Part shown: one piece after another, positions 1-10,294 of the stretch
Numbering within the stretch: position 1 is the stretch's first letter
How the letters are laid out: each line of letters starts with the position of its first letter
Origin: Prorocentrum cordatum
Lineage: Eukaryota; Sar; Dinophyceae; Prorocentrales; Prorocentraceae
Length of the DNA: 64,000 bases
Direction: 5' to 3'
Assembly (NCBI GenBank): GCA_963575745.1
Contig: CAUYUJ010009580.1
Coordinates: 86,428-150,427, forward strand
Position numbers and translations under genes: made by a program
The notes under the pieces: generated by a model
Databases searched by the model: none
What the model was told of the DNA's origin: nothing
The model's input: only the letters and a program-made list of their open reading frames with translations

Positions 1-165
1 AGGCAGGAAGTGGAAGGGTGGGAGGCAGAAGAGGGGGGAGGGGGGGGAAGGGGGGGGGGGGGCGAGAGGGAGAGGGGGAGGGAGGGAGAGGGAGGGTGGA
101 GGAGGGAGGGGGGGAGACGGGGGGGGGAGGAGGGAAGGGGGGGGGGGCAAGCTAGGTGCGCTCGC
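1..165. repeat. G-rich polypurine tract
   Basis: Almost pure G/A on the plus strand with runs of up to a dozen G. No codon structure is convincing; the open frames here are compositional. It could form G-quadruplex or triplex structures, which is inference only. Confidence 0.85.
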
Positions 166-756
166 GTCATACCTGACGTCCTACCCCTCCCTCCCATCCC
201 TTACCATGGCGTAGATCTCCTCTCTATTCGCACATTCGGATGTCGAGCAGGGCAATGATCGCGAGAGGGTGCGCGTTGCATGTAGAGCACGGCAGAGCGT
301 AGAATGCCATAGCATGGCGTGGCATTGCGTGGTGAAGCGTTGCATCACAAAAGATTGCAACGCAAAGCATGGCATCGCACAACGGCGCAGAACAGAACAC
401 CGGACAGCCACTCATGGCAGGGCACTGGGTTCCTTGGAGAGTAACTGAATAGTCTTCGAAGGGTCGGGGCTGGTCTGGAGTCGCGGCTCCATGTTTAGCT
501 CCCTGGGCTCCGCGACAAGCTCCCCGCAAGGCGGGGCTGATGGATAACACCCGCTGGCTCTGCTTGCAACATCGCCTTCTGAAACCAGACACGGAGCTCC
601 CGCTTGATACCTCCTCCAAACGCCGCCGCCCCGAAGTGGGGGGTCCTACTGCCGCCCAAAAACTCAACGAATAGACACCAGATATGGAATCACTTGCGAT
701 GTTTTTGTTCAAGAGGTAAGTTTCTAAATTTGGGGCCTCTTTGGAAGGACCAAAAA
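166..756. other. Unassigned spacer with GCATGGC-like short repeats
   Basis: The part from about 270 to 410 is a degenerate run of words such as GCATGGC and GCATTGCG. The rest is unique-looking and GC-rich. No gene, RNA or element end was recognised. Confidence 0.4.
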
Positions 757-1040
757 CGCCCGCGCTGCAGCGGGAGCACGTTTTGGAACAACCAGAGGCG
801 CAGAAATGAGGCCTGCGATGCAGTGGGAGCAACATTTTGAAGGACCGAAAAGAACCGGAGACCCAGAACACACAGATGAAAACAAGGAAATGAGGCCAGC
901 GCTGCAGCGGGAGCACGATTCGGAACGAGCGCAAACGCGGAGAAATGAGGCCAACGCTGCAGCGGGAGCACGAGTCGGAACTAGCGAAAGGACGAAAATA
1001 AGGCCAACGCTTCAGCGGGAGCAACGTTTTGAAAAAACAC
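757..1040. repeat. Minisatellite with core CGCTGCAGCGGGAGCACG
   Basis: Five imperfect copies of a unit containing GAGGCCAACGCTGCAGCG followed by GGAGCACG lie near 761, 805, 893, 947 and 1001. The spacing is irregular (about 44-88 bp), and units 3-5 are the most alike. CTGCAG is a palindrome at the centre of each unit. Not coding as far as I can see. Confidence 0.7.
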
Positions 1041-1146
1041 CGAAAACCCAGTTCCCAGGAACCCTACATGTTAGTAAAGTGTGCGGAGGCAGGCCTAAGA
1101 TTTCCCAGACGTCATCAGGGCAGAGAGGAGAGTAGTATTCATAGTG

Positions 1147-1245
1147 TGTAATTGTAGAGGGGGGAGGGGGGGGGGGGGGGGGAGGGATGGGAGAGAGGGA
1201 GGGCAGAGAAGAGGGGGAGGAAGGGAGGAGGGCGTCGGGATGGGA
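1147..1245. repeat. G-rich polypurine tract
   Basis: A second G/A-only stretch with a G run near 1167-1181, similar to the first 165 bases. Nothing coding seen. Confidence 0.75.
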
Positions 1246-1404
1246 AGGTCGTCTCGCCACCGCCGCTGCACACTCCGTGGCGAATCGGCCACCCGACGCC
1301 CCGCCGCCCCGCCCTAGGTGTCGCCGACAATTTCACAGTGACTCGGAGGCGGCCCCGGTGTCTGAATCTTGGGGCCCCCAGAAAATCGACCACGAGGGGA
1401 AGAC

Positions 1405-1406
1405 GA

Positions 1407-1437
<31 letters not shown>

Positions 1438-1640
1438 GAGGAGGAGGAGGAGGAGGAGGAGAGGAGGAGGCGGAGGAGGAGAGGAGGAGGAGAGCAGCAG
1501 AAGGAAGGAGAGGAGGAGGAGAGGGGAGGGGGGGAGGAGGAGGAGGAGGAGGAGGAGGAGGAGGAAGAAGAAGAAGAAGAAGAAGAAGAAGAGAAGGAGG
1601 AGTGAGGAGGAGGAGGCGGAGGAGGAGGAGGAGGAGGAGG
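1405..1640. repeat. (GGA)n polypurine tract, left arm of an inverted pair
   Basis: About 235 bp of GGA/GAG repeats with GAA interruptions near 1563-1590. It is followed after about 140 bp of non-repetitive sequence by a TCC tract, so the two arms are complementary and could fold into a very long hairpin. All frames stay open through the repeat (poly-E, poly-R, poly-G), so ORFs here are not gene evidence. Confidence 0.9.
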
Positions 1641-1777
1641 ACGAACCCCTCCCAGGGTCCCTGTGGTGCAACGTTTCCGCCCCGCATCCGTTTGTTGACG
1701 GTCCCACGGCCCGAAAACGGCCCCCAGAAGGCGACCGATACCAAAGCCTTTCTGAACCCAGAGCCTCGAACCTCCCT

Positions 1778-2170
1778 CTTCATCCTCCTCCTCCTCCTCC
1801 TCCTCCTCCTCCTCCACCTTCTCCTCCTCCTCCTCCTCCTCCTCCTCCTCCTCCTCCTCCTCCTCCTCCTCCTCCCTCCTCCTCCTCCTCCTCCTCCTCC
1901 TCCTCTCCCTCCTCCTCCCCCTCCTCCTCCCCTCCTGCTCCTCCTCCTCCTCCCTTCTCCTCCTCCTCCTCCTCCTCCGTCTCCTCCTCCTCCTTTTCCT
2001 CCTCCTCCCTCCTCCTCCTCCTCCTCCTCCTCCTCCTCCTCCTCCTCCTCCTCCTCCTCCTCCATCTCTCCTCCCCTCTCTCTCCCTCCTCCTCCTCCTC
2101 CTTCTCCTCCCCTTTCATCTCCTCCATATCCTCCTCCTCCTCCTCCTTCTCCTCCTCGTCTTCGCTGCTC
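1778..2170. repeat. (TCC)n polypyrimidine tract, right arm of an inverted pair
   Basis: About 390 bp of TCC repeats, interrupted by TTC, CCC and CAT variants towards 2100. Complementary to the GGA tract at 1405-1640. Confidence 0.9.
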
Positions 2171-2282
2171 CTCGCTTCTCCTTTTTCCCGTCCTCGTGCT
2201 CCTTGCCCTCCTTGCTCCTCTTTGTCCCCGCCCTACTTTTCGCGTTCGGTAGCGAGTCATGGGGGCCTGGATATCCTTTTTA

Positions 2283-2425
2283 TTCCGCCTTTGGCGTCGA
2301 TGAGCGTCGAATAGCGTTTGGGAGTCGACGAGATAGAAGCGCCGACTTAGCGTCGGCTAGCGTCAGCGACGATTTAGCGTCGATTAGCGTCGATTTGGCG
2401 TCGACCAGCGTGGATCTGCAAGAGC
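2283..2425. repeat. Degenerate repeat of TAGCGTCGAT words
   Basis: About ten close copies of a 10-12 bp word like TTAGCGTCGAT. The same word in the other orientation (GACGCTAGTCGACG) occurs at 8225-8300, so this is a dispersed short repeat. No coding signal. Confidence 0.65.
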
Positions 2426-2459
2426 CTGCAATAGTGGATTCCTCCGAGACCCTGTTTCT

Positions 2460-2640
2460 GCCAGGGCACCGCTCACTGCACGCCGCGCCGCGGCCGCCGC
2501 GGCCGCGGGCCGGCCGAAGGGCCGACCGCGAGCGCTTCAGCTCCGGCGGGCGGCCGCGGCGGGCTCCGCCGCGCGGCGGCCCGCGGGCTCGGCCAGGGTC
2601 GGCTCCACGGCCGCAGCGGCGGCATCTGCAGATTGTCGCA
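2460..2640 (-). other. GC-rich block, possible exon
   Basis: A very GC-rich block open on the minus strand, giving an Arg/Gly/Pro-rich peptide without a recognisable motif. Similar GC-rich blocks elsewhere in the window also sit against TCC/GGA tracts. A related sequence (GGTCGGCTCCGCGGCCG) is present near 3592-3640. Composition alone could explain the open frame. Confidence 0.25.
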
Positions 2641-2687
2641 TCTTTTCGGGACGCACAGGGAAATATGTCCTGCCCCCTCGTTCTCGT

Positions 2688-3092
2688 TCTCCTCCTCCTC
2701 CTCCTCCTCCTCCTCCGCCTCCTCCTCCTCCTCCTCCTCCTCCTCCTCCTCATCCTCCCCCCTCCTCTCCCCTCCTCCTCCTCTTCTCCTCCTCCTCCTC
2801 CGCCTCCTCCTCCCTCCTCCTCCTCCTCCTCCTCCTCCTCCTCCTCCCCTCCTCCTCCTCCTCCTCCCCTCTCCTCTCCTCCTCCTCCTCCTCCTCCTCC
2901 TCCTCCTCCTCCTCCTCCTCCTCCTCCTAGCCTCCTCAGCCTCCTCCTCCGCCTCCTCCTCCTCCGCCTCCTCCTCCTCGTGCTCCTCCTCCTGCTCCTC
3001 CTCCTCATCCTCCTCCTGTTCCTCCTTTTCCTCCTCCTGCTCCTCCTCCACCTCCTCCTCCTCATACTGCTCCTCCGCCTCCTTCTCCTCCA
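2688..3092. repeat. (TCC)n tract
   Basis: About 400 bp of TCC repeats with scattered TCG, TGC and TCA variants at the right end. It directly abuts introner-like copy A1. Confidence 0.9.
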
Positions 3093-3096
3093 TCTT

Positions 3097-3272
3097 GGAG
3101 GCGCGCGTCCGACCCGAGCATATAGTACACCAATATTGTAGTTCATGGTTCCCCGAGCAGTGTGGCCAGGAAGCGCCCGCCACGACGCACATGCTATAAG
3201 ACTTCTCGGTGCGCGAAGTCGCCCCTGGGGTGCCGAGGCACACATCGAATGTGTAGGTTGGGGCGACGCCGA
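3097..3272 (-). mobile_element. Family A introner-like element, copy A1
   Basis: About 176 bp clearly related to copies at 37750, 45545 and 51269. Read on the minus strand it starts with ATCGGCGTCGCCCCAAC and ends with GGACGCGCGCCTCC. Shared internal blocks include CCCGAGCAGTGTGGCC and GCGCCCGCCACGACGCA (plus strand). This copy lacks the ~40-bp 3' tail ending in a splice acceptor that the other three carry, and runs straight into GGA repeats on its sense strand. No flanking LRR exon was recognised, so it may be a truncated or dead copy. Confidence 0.8.
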
Positions 3273-3714
3273 TTCTTGGAGAAGACCAAACTCAAACGCT
3301 AGGTGCAGCTCAGTAGCGCTAGTTATCGAACTCAGCGGACTCAAGCTGAACCCCACAACAGGCTGCGGAGCGGACGGCAAAGACTCTTGCGAGAAAACCC
3401 CACGTGATCCGGCAACTGCATGAAGGCTGGCATGTATAGAACGGCGCTTGCATTAATCAAAGGAAAGCAAGGTGCCCGCGTCACGGTGGACACTCTCCTC
3501 CCTCCTTTTGCCAGGTGAAGGCGAACAGCCTTCGGAACACCGATCGTTGTACCATCCTGCCACGGACGACTTTGCCACGGGGTCGGCCAGAGTCGGCTCC
3601 GCGGCCGAAGCCGCGGCATCTGCGGATTCTTGTTTCACACACAGTCAGAATGAGGGGGGCGAGCGGTCTTACGCCATCACTGGGTGCGTGGGTGCAGAAG
3701 GATTCCGTGGTCTA
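3273..3714. other. Unassigned spacer
   Basis: Unique-looking sequence of moderate GC. The segment near 3580-3650 resembles 2588-2650. No domain, RNA or element terminus seen. Confidence 0.4.
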
Positions 3715-4215
3715 GAATATGCTTGTTTGTTGATTGCTGTTTGCTGTTTGCTGTTTGTTGTTAGTTGTGTGTTGTGTGGTGTGTGTTGCGTGTTGTGTAT
3801 TGTGGCGTTTGTGATCATTGTTGGTGCTGGTGTGCGTGTTGGTGCTGCTCTTGCTGCTGTTGTTGCCAGTGGTGTTGTGATTGTAGTCGGCGGTGTTGTT
3901 GTCGTTGTCGTTGTTGGTGTTGGTGTTGGTGTCGTTGCTGTTGTTGTTGCTGTTGCTACTGTTTGTGTTGGAAGTGTTGTTGGTGGTGTTGGCGCGGTTG
4001 TGATTATAGTTGGTGGTTGTGTTGGTGTTGTTGCTGTTGTAGCTGTAGCAGCTGCAGTTGTAGTTGTAGCTGTAGGTGTAGCTGTTGATGGTGTTGTTGT
4101 TGCTATTGTTACTGTTGGTGTCGGTGGTGATGTTGTTGCTGCTGCTGTTGCTGGTGTTGCTGTTGGTGTTGTTGTTGTTGGTGTTGTTGGTGTTGTTGCT
4201 GTTGTTTGTTGCTGA
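3715..4215. repeat. (GTT)n/(CAA)n imperfect microsatellite
   Basis: About 500 bp of GTN triplets, mainly GTT with GCT, GGT and GTC variants. Three or more frames remain open (poly-V on plus, poly-N/T on minus). It abuts the end of compound module B1, as CAA tracts do at every B and C module boundary. Confidence 0.9.
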
Positions 4216-4985
4216 ATTCCTACTTCTAGAGAAAATGTATTGCTGACCCACCTCCCAAATAACCATTATATGTGTCGGATGAACTCGCTTCTCCTGGGGC
4301 TCGCACCCGGTTTTCTACCACCGAGCTGTGCCCCCTGGCTTACAAGAAGAAGAAGACGAAAAACAACAACAAAAGCAACAACAACAGCAACGGCTCCCGC
4401 CTGACACTTCTTCACAATGTATTCCCAGATCGCGCTGTCGCCGGGGACTTCCTCATAATTCATACAGGAATCGCGCTCTCGCGTGGGACGTCCTCGCCAT
4501 GTACTCAAACGTTGCGCCATCGACACTGAAGAATCACACTGTCGCTGTGGACGATCTATCTGCGAATCGCAATATTTTTTTAGACTTCCTCGCGATTCAT
4601 GCAGGACGCACGCTTCAACAACCCGCCTGCTCGACCTAGCCGCCTGGGCCCGCCTTCCCGACCCGGTCTCTAGGGTCTACCTGCTCGATTTCCCCGTCTG
4701 GTTCTACCACGTGATTTCTGTTCCTCGTCCCCCTCCTGCTACTCTCTCTCTCTCTCTCTCTCTCTCGTGCTCCATGCTTCTCCCTCCCCCTGGTCCCTTC
4801 CTTTCATCCGTATCTTCTCCCCTGCCTTAGGGGCTGCACGTGATACACGTTGCACGTAAGAAAGATATGCACCCGCAAGGGGGCACGATCGAAGACGAAG
4901 AGGGCGGGTATCGAGGGTTTGGGATATACGTGTTGAATGGCGAGCAAACGCATAAGAGCGAATAGTCCTAAAATGATTGGTGCCG
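4216..4985 (-). repeat. Compound repeat module B, copy 1
   Basis: A module of fixed order, described on its own sense strand (minus here): a conserved head ending in a CAA tract; about 39-bp subrepeats containing GCGCGATTC and GAGGAAGTC; a stretch with GGCGGGTCGGG words; a purine-rich piece; and a conserved tail with CTCGTCTTCGATCGT. Beside the tail is (TC)n at 4741-4766. The same order appears at 4986, 5746, 18113, 19270, 41821, 42180 and 43660. No protein is encoded. Confidence 0.75.
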
Positions 4986-5745
4986 ATGCTGCTGTTGCTG
5001 CTGCTGTTGTTGTTCCCCCATGCCTAAATAATAAAAACTGTTGGTCCCCACCTCTGACCATTCTGCTAGTTCAGAAGAAGGTGCTCGTCCTGGGGATCGC
5101 ACCCTGTTCTTTCATGGAAGGTTTGTGGTCACAAAGCTGTGCTCCTGGCCCCCGCATGATAACAACAACATTAACAACGGCTCCCGCCAGATATTTCCGC
5201 ACAATGCATTTCAATGTCGCGCTCTCGCGCGGGATTTCCTCACAATATTTCCAGCAAGTGCGCTCTCGCGGGGCGCTTCCTCACAACGGATTGCGGCGCG
5301 GGGCCCCCAAACCTCACAAGTCACACTCTCGCTCTGGATGTCCTGATGAGGTACTTGGGCAACGCGTTCTGTCTCGAAACTTCTTCCATGATATGTTGAC
5401 GCTTTAGCGACACGCCCGCTCGACCTGTCTGTTTGGGCCCGCCCGCCCGACCTGCGCGTTAGGGCCCGCCCGCCCGTTCCCGTCTGGTTTTGCCGTTTTA
5501 GCCCCTGGTCCTAGCTCTCCTCCTGCAAATTTCTCTCGTGCTCCATCCTTATCCCTCACCCTAGTCTCTTCACTCCTCCCCTCCCTCCCCTGTTTTTAAA
5601 AGCTGCGCCAAGTACACGTGGCAGGTAGGGAAGATATGACCCCAAGAGGGGGCACGATCGAAGACGAAAAGGGCGGCTACTAAGGGTTCGGGGTAGATGT
5701 GTTGAATGGCGCGCGAGCGAATAAGAGCGAACAGTATGTTTGTTG
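4986..5745 (-). repeat. Compound repeat module B, copy 2
   Basis: Same internal order as copy 1, starting next to a short GTT run near 4985-5015. The subrepeats CGCGCTCTCGCG appear near 5218-5275. The tail with GGGGGCACGATCGAAGACG lies near 5649. Together with copies 1 and 3 it forms a head-to-tail array. Confidence 0.75.
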
Positions 5746-6530
5746 CTGTTGCTGTAGGTGATGCTGTTGTAGTTGTTGTTAGTGGTACTGCTGCTGCTGA
5801 ACTCATAATATTGGAAGCAATAGTTCTTGTTGGTCACCCCACTGGTGCAACTTGTATGTTTCAACTGAAGTGCCCCCCTCGGGGCTGGCACCCTGATCTT
5901 CATCAGAGAAAATCGTCCTGCTCAAACTGTGCCCCCGACCCCCCCCGCTACAACAACAACGGCTCCCGCCAGATACTTCCTCACAATGTATTCCGAAATC
6001 GCACTCTCGCACGGGACTTCCTCACCATGTAAATAGGAATCGCGCTCTCGCGTGGGACGTCCTCGCAATGTACTCAAACGCTGCGCCCTCGACACAAGAA
6101 TCACGCTCCCTTTGGCCTCTCTCGCGAGTTACTTGAGAATCGCGCCATCTGTCGAGAATTCCTCGCGATTCATGCAGGACGCACGTTTCAGCAACCCGCC
6201 TGCTCGACCTGGCCGCCCGGGCCCGCCTTCCCGACCCGCCTGCTAGAGTCTGCCCGCCCGATCTGCCCGTCTGGTTCTGCCACGGGTTGTCTGCTCATAG
6301 CACCCCTTCCTGCTAATTTCTCTCGTGCTCCATCGTTCTCCCTCCCCCTTCAATCCGTCATTTTCTCCCCTGCGTTAGGGGCTGCGCTACATGCACGTAA
6401 GAAGTAAAGAACACATACCCCTAATAGGGGGTACGTTCGAAGACGAGGAGGGAGGGTACCGAGGGTTGGGGACCGCGTGTTGAATGGCACGCGAGCAGAT
6501 GGAAGCGAACAGACATGAGAGGGTTGTTGT
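5746..6530 (-). repeat. Compound repeat module B, copy 3
   Basis: Third module of the array, starting with a GTT/GCT stretch. Four 39-bp-type subrepeats lie between about 5960 and 6180, followed by the conserved purine/pyrimidine and GATCGTACC-type tail (here GGGGGTACGTTCGAAG). Confidence 0.75.
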
Positions 6531-6800
6531 TGTCGGCGTCCTCGTCGTCGCCGTCGTCGTCGTCGTGGTCGTGGTCGTGGTCGTGGCCGTGGACGTGGTC
6601 ATGGTCGTGGTCGTGGTCGTCGTCGTCCTCCTCCTCCCCCTCCTCCTCCTCCTCCTCCTCCTCCTCCTCCTCCTCCTCTTCCCCGCGACCCACCCGCAAC
6701 CCACCCCGCGGCCCTCCCCGCGACCCACCCCGCGACCCACTCCGCGACTCACCCGCGACCCACCCGCGACCCAACCCGCGCCCGCCCCCTCACCCTAATC
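6531..6800. repeat. Mosaic of GTC, TCC and CGCGACCCAC repeats
   Basis: GTC/GTG triplets (to about 6630), TCC triplets (about 6630-6680), then a 9-12 bp minisatellite of CGCGACCCACCC words to about 6795. Open frames are compositional. Confidence 0.8.
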
Positions 6801-7640
6801 CGCAGTTCGAGGGTGCCGCGTGCCGCACAAGTGGCCGCACCGCGCGGGACTGAAGACCGCCGGGCAGGCCGGGAACGCCGCACGGAATGCCGCCAAGAAC
6901 GCAGACGCCCATGGATGCAGGAGAAAGTGATTTGCCGGATTTCCACCACCACCACCACTGGGGACGAGGGCGAGGAAGAGGAGAAGGAGGAGGAAGAGGA
7001 GGAGGACCTCCCCATCCTCCTTTCTCCCCCGTCCTACCTGGGACCTATGGTAGTGGTGGTGGAGAAACGGCCCATCAGAAAGAGCTGGGAAGACAGCGGG
7101 CGGCAAGGCAGGGACCCAGGAGACGGAGCGAGGGGGGCAAGACCGCCAGGAGCGAGCAGAGCAGCAGCACGCGGGGTCGTCCACGAGGTGGGCGTCCAAG
7201 AGCCCCCCGGGGGGTCGCAGATCGTGTCCCGAGGCGGCGGCATCTGCAAAAGGGACAGCTGCTCCCAGACCTCCGACGCCAGTCTCAGGATCGGGGCGGC
7301 CCGGCGCTCCAGTGCCTGCTGCACATCTGGGGGCCAGCTTCGGGCCGCGGCGGCGTCGAAAGAACGGCCCGGGGGCCTCATGAGGACAGCTGCTCCCAGA
7401 CCTCGCCCGCCGCTGCAGCTCCGATCGAGGCAGGGCGAAGCGTCCGAGAAGAGGCAACGAGGCCCACCAGCCAGCACACAGCGCCTTGCAGGTGGAGCCC
7501 GGCCAGACACACCATGGCAGCAGGGCGGGGCAAGAGCGCGCGAGCCCCGGCGCCGAGGGCACAGGGTGCCATGGAGGCACCCGACTGCAACAGCGTCCGA
7601 AGGTGGAGAACTCACACACGAAGGAGACAGCTTTGTGCCT
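6801..7640. other. GC-rich region, possible but unproven exons
   Basis: GC-rich sequence with overlapping open frames on both strands and short GGA and CCA runs near 6940-7010. None of the translations contains a domain I recognise. The word GCGGCGGCATCTGCA near 7232 recurs elsewhere in the window, pointing to repeat-derived content. Confidence 0.25.
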
Positions 7641-7690
7641 CAGGTCGGGCATGTCCTCCTACAGGCGGATTGTGGAAGAAAGAAGGGTCA
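7641..7690. mobile_element. Family D element, half copy D6
   Basis: Carries only the left end of family D (CAGGTCGGGCATGTCC, then TCCTACAGGCGGATT). The right inverted repeat is missing; E1-type sequence follows within about 30 bp. Likely a truncated copy. Confidence 0.6.
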
Positions 7691-7710
7691 AACCTAGTCA
7701 GAAGAGCACC

Positions 7711-7785
7711 CGTCGAGAACCATCGAGACCCAAGAAGCCCGGGGCACCCTGGAGGCAAGCAGGGTGCGTCTTGGCATGGGTGTCC
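7711..7785. repeat. Family E repeat, copy E1 (partial)
   Basis: Contains the family E signature: a stem with arms GCACCCTG and CAGGGTGC separated by GAGGCAAG, preceded by CCAAGAAGCCCGGGG. Three fuller copies lie at 12105, 38005 and 46685. Confidence 0.7.
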
Positions 7786-7954
7786 TCTGCAACTCTCTGG
7801 AGCAAATGTTGCTTGCGCTGTGCCCTCGTGCCAGCTATTGTCGGCTCTGTGGCTCATCCTGCAGAACTCCCGCTGGCCCCACGGGGTCGAAAACCATGAA
7901 CAAAAGCCTTCCGTCGCTAATCGTTTACAGCGCGAGGGAATCTGGTCTTCGGGA

Positions 7955-8060
7955 CCCAACTCGGGCCTCCAGCAGCCAGTCGGGCACCCGCAGAATCCTC
8001 TCGACGAGGCGCAGCTGCTGGAAAGCGTCCCCAGGCGACGGAACCTCCAAGGACCGACGA
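7955..8060 (-). other. Family V coding-like segment, copy V1
   Basis: On the minus strand it translates with DAFQQLRLVERILRVPDWLL. The same protein pattern (DAF, about three residues, L, then LxVP) appears from the minus strand at 17965 and 49620, although the DNA has diverged. That suggests selection on a protein or descent from one coding source. The parent gene was not recognised. Confidence 0.4.
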
Positions 8061-8224
8061 AAACTCCTGCCCAAGAAAAATTCAAAGTCTGGACCCCCAG
8101 AAGGCCTGGCATTGAATTGCTCAGCACGTTGAGCTTTTCAATGCGCTGCGTTGGAGCTCCAGGGTTCATCGGCCTCGCACTTCTTCTGTGACAACTCATG
8201 ACAGCCTCTCATGTCATCTTGCGA

Positions 8225-8300
8225 ACCGACGCAAACCGATGCCAATCAACGCTAGTCGACGCTAGCCAGAGCTAAATCGACGTTAATCGGCGCTCATTCG
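8225..8300. repeat. Degenerate CGACGCTAGTCGACG words
   Basis: Short degenerate repeats built from CGACGCTAG and AATCGACG, the reverse orientation of the words at 2283-2425. Confidence 0.5.
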
Positions 8301-8399
8301 GCGCTTTCTCAATTGTCAGACGCTAGCGCACGCGAATGCACTCGGAAGACAGAATTGCATGGAGTCATCTTAACCCCACCCCAACCAAACATCGATATT

Positions 8400-8519
8400 C
8401 TCCCGCATCGATGAGCGGCGGGGCCAGGGCTCGGGCTTCGCCACGGGCTGGACGAAATCCGAACCCTAACCCCCGCTGCCCATCGAGTTGCCTGCATCGT
8501 TGATCGGCGAGGGTAGGGT
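8400..8519. repeat. Family P repeat, copy P1
   Basis: About 120 bp related to 30262-30361 and 30520-30620. Shared words include CGGGCTTCGCCACG and CCCATCGAGTTGCC. It ends in GGGTAGGGTT exactly where element D1 starts. P and D are neighbours in two places, so D may insert preferentially at the GGGTAGGGT end of P. Confidence 0.65.
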
Positions 8520-8674
8520 TAGGTCGGGCGTGTCCTCCTACAGGGGGATGTTGGACGAAAAAATTAAAAGAGTCCAAAGATTTACAAAAACCAAAAATAA
8601 TCAAAAGATCGTCCCCAGACTATATTGTGACTACTGTTGAATACTCCTCCTGTAGAGGGACAGGCCCGACTTAC
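8520..8674. mobile_element. Family D inverted-repeat element, copy D1
   Basis: 155 bp bounded by inverted repeats: left TAGGTCGGGCGTGTCCTCCT, right reading AAGTCGGGCCTGTCCCTC on the other strand. Flanked by GGGTAGGGT on both sides (8511-8519 and 8675-8683), a possible 9-bp target duplication, though family P itself carries that word. The AT-rich interior has no ORF, as in non-autonomous (MITE-like) elements. Both ends contain a TCCTACAG- or CTCTACAG-like splice-acceptor motif pointing inward. Confidence 0.8.
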
Positions 8675-8875
8675 GGGTAGGGTCCGGACTTCGCCGCCGA
8701 GGTATGCGAGGGTAGGCAGGGAGCCCACGAAGAACGTACGCGCCAAACTATATACATGAACACGGCCCCTCGATCCGCGAGACCGGCCGCGTGATGCGAA
8801 CATTCGCACTCTCAAAACCAACGTGGATTCATGCACGCGTACGTCCTTCTTCCGCTCGGTAGAGTTAGGTCGGGC

Positions 8876-9025
8876 GTGTCCTCCTACAGGGGAGCTTTGA
8901 ACGAAAAATTGGAAATAGTCAAAAAAAAAAAACAAACAAACAAAAAAATGATCCAAAGATCGTCCCCAGACTATCTTGTGACTATTGTTGAATAGTCCTC
9001 CTGTAGAGGGACAGGCCCGACTTGC
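8876..9025. mobile_element. Family D inverted-repeat element, copy D2
   Basis: 150 bp with the same ends as D1. The interior has a long A run (about 8921-8947). Left flank GGTAGAGT and right flank GGGTAGGGT are similar but not identical. Confidence 0.8.
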
Positions 9026-9350
9026 GGGTAGGGTCCGGATTTCGCCGCCGCGGTGTGCCGAGGACACACGAGGCCCCCGCGAGCTGCCGCCGAGCCACGC
9101 CGCACGCCGAGCGGCGGCCCGCCCGCGGCGCGCCCGCCGTCGTGCCGCCGAGCAGGCCCCCGCGGCCACTGCGCACGCGCGCGGCGCCGCCCGCGGCGGC
9201 GCGGGCCGCGGCCTGGCGACGACTGGCGGCGAGTGCAAGGCTCGGTGGGCCTGCTTTCCACCACCACCGTAAGCTGGAGGGGGAGAGGCGGTGGAGGAGG
9301 AGGAGGAGGAGGAGGAGGAGGAGGAGGAGGACCCCCTCCCCCTCCTACTC
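9026..9350. other. GC-rich block followed by (GGA)n
   Basis: 9040-9245 is a very GC-rich, multi-frame-open block (Ala/Arg/Pro-rich either way). 9290-9330 is a GGA tract. The order GC-rich block then GGA tract recurs at 26894-27275. Confidence 0.4.
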
Positions 9351-9934
9351 ATGGTGGAGGCGGTGGACAGCAAGCCCACCAAGGCTTGGTGTCCGTTCCG
9401 TGGGAGCCTGCGCGGCCCTCGGCGCTGTCCGAGCTCGGCCCGACTGGGGCCGGATTCGGAAAACATGTGCGACCGGATTTGGCGGACCAGACTCGGACAG
9501 AGAGTCAGGGATCTTAGACTAGACCGGATCCAGAACAGACTAGGACATCTGCGCCCGACGGGACCGGACTTTCCAAATTCGGGGAGAGACGAGGAGAACG
9601 GGGAGGGGGAGGGGGAACAGGAAGGGCGAGGAGGAGCAGTTGAGCGTGTTCTTACTCGGCGTTTCGACATTGGGCGGAAAGGGGGGGACGGGGGGGTCTG
9701 GCTCCAGACCTCTGCTTGATGCAACTGTTTGCAGCCGTGCATCCTCTGGGGGAGACTCCACCCGCTCGAAGCAGGCGCCAAAAACAGCCAAGATCTACTC
9801 CATGGGGGGGGAAGGGGGGGGCTCGAGGGCCCGCGCCGATCGGCAAAGCAATGAGTAAGAAAACGATCACCAGGAGGAGCCAAATGCGGTCCAGGTGCAT
9901 CTCCCCAGTGCAGGAAAAGCGGACCTCCACGTTT
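9351..9934. other. Unassigned spacer
   Basis: Moderately GC-rich with G runs near 9680 and 9806. The sequence CTCGGCCCGACTGGGGC to about 9560 looks unique. No gene recognised. Confidence 0.35.
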
Positions 9935-10148
9935 ATGTTGCTCCCATCGTACTTAAGGACCACATCCCAGAAATAGTTTCGAGCACCCGGAAAAGTGTCA
10001 AAAGAGTGTCGACACAGTGTCGAAACAGTGTTGGACGAGTGTCTCCCAGGGCCCGACACGTGAAAACCCTCGAGGTTCGGTACTTCGTGGATGCTCGCAA
10101 TTCTTGCTGGTGGTCAAAGGCTAAAGTAGGTTGGAAAGTCATAACTCC
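9935..10148. repeat. Family I repeat, copy I1
   Basis: About 210 bp matching 34001-34222. Shared blocks: TGCTCCCATCGTACTTAAGG, CCCAGGGCCCGACACGTGAA and a right end with TAAAGTAGGTTGGAA. Both copies are followed within about 150 bp by a large TCC tract, so the two are probably pieces of one larger repeat. Confidence 0.75.
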
Positions 10149-10294
10149 AAGTCGCCGTCCAAAAGGCTCCCATGGGGAACAGACACCGCAGCACGGGGCG
10201 GGGCGCGAGGGGGGCCGCCTCTCCGAAGAAGGCGGGGAGGGCTTCCTGGAAGGCAGGGGCCGCCCTGAGAACCCTCCTCATCCTTCATGAGCCT

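Noticed and set aside
1139-2314. Overlapping 370-codon ORFs through the GGA/TCC tracts on both strands
   Set aside because: They consist almost wholly of poly-E/R/G or poly-S/P/L forced by trinucleotide repeats and are open in several frames at once.
3715-4215. Valine-rich membrane protein
   Set aside because: The hydrophobic ORF is an imperfect GTT microsatellite and appears at a B-module boundary like the CAA tracts elsewhere.
8511-8683. GGGTAGGGT as proof of a 9-bp target duplication at D1
   Set aside because: The same word ends family P repeats on its own; kept only as possible. D3 is the better evidence.
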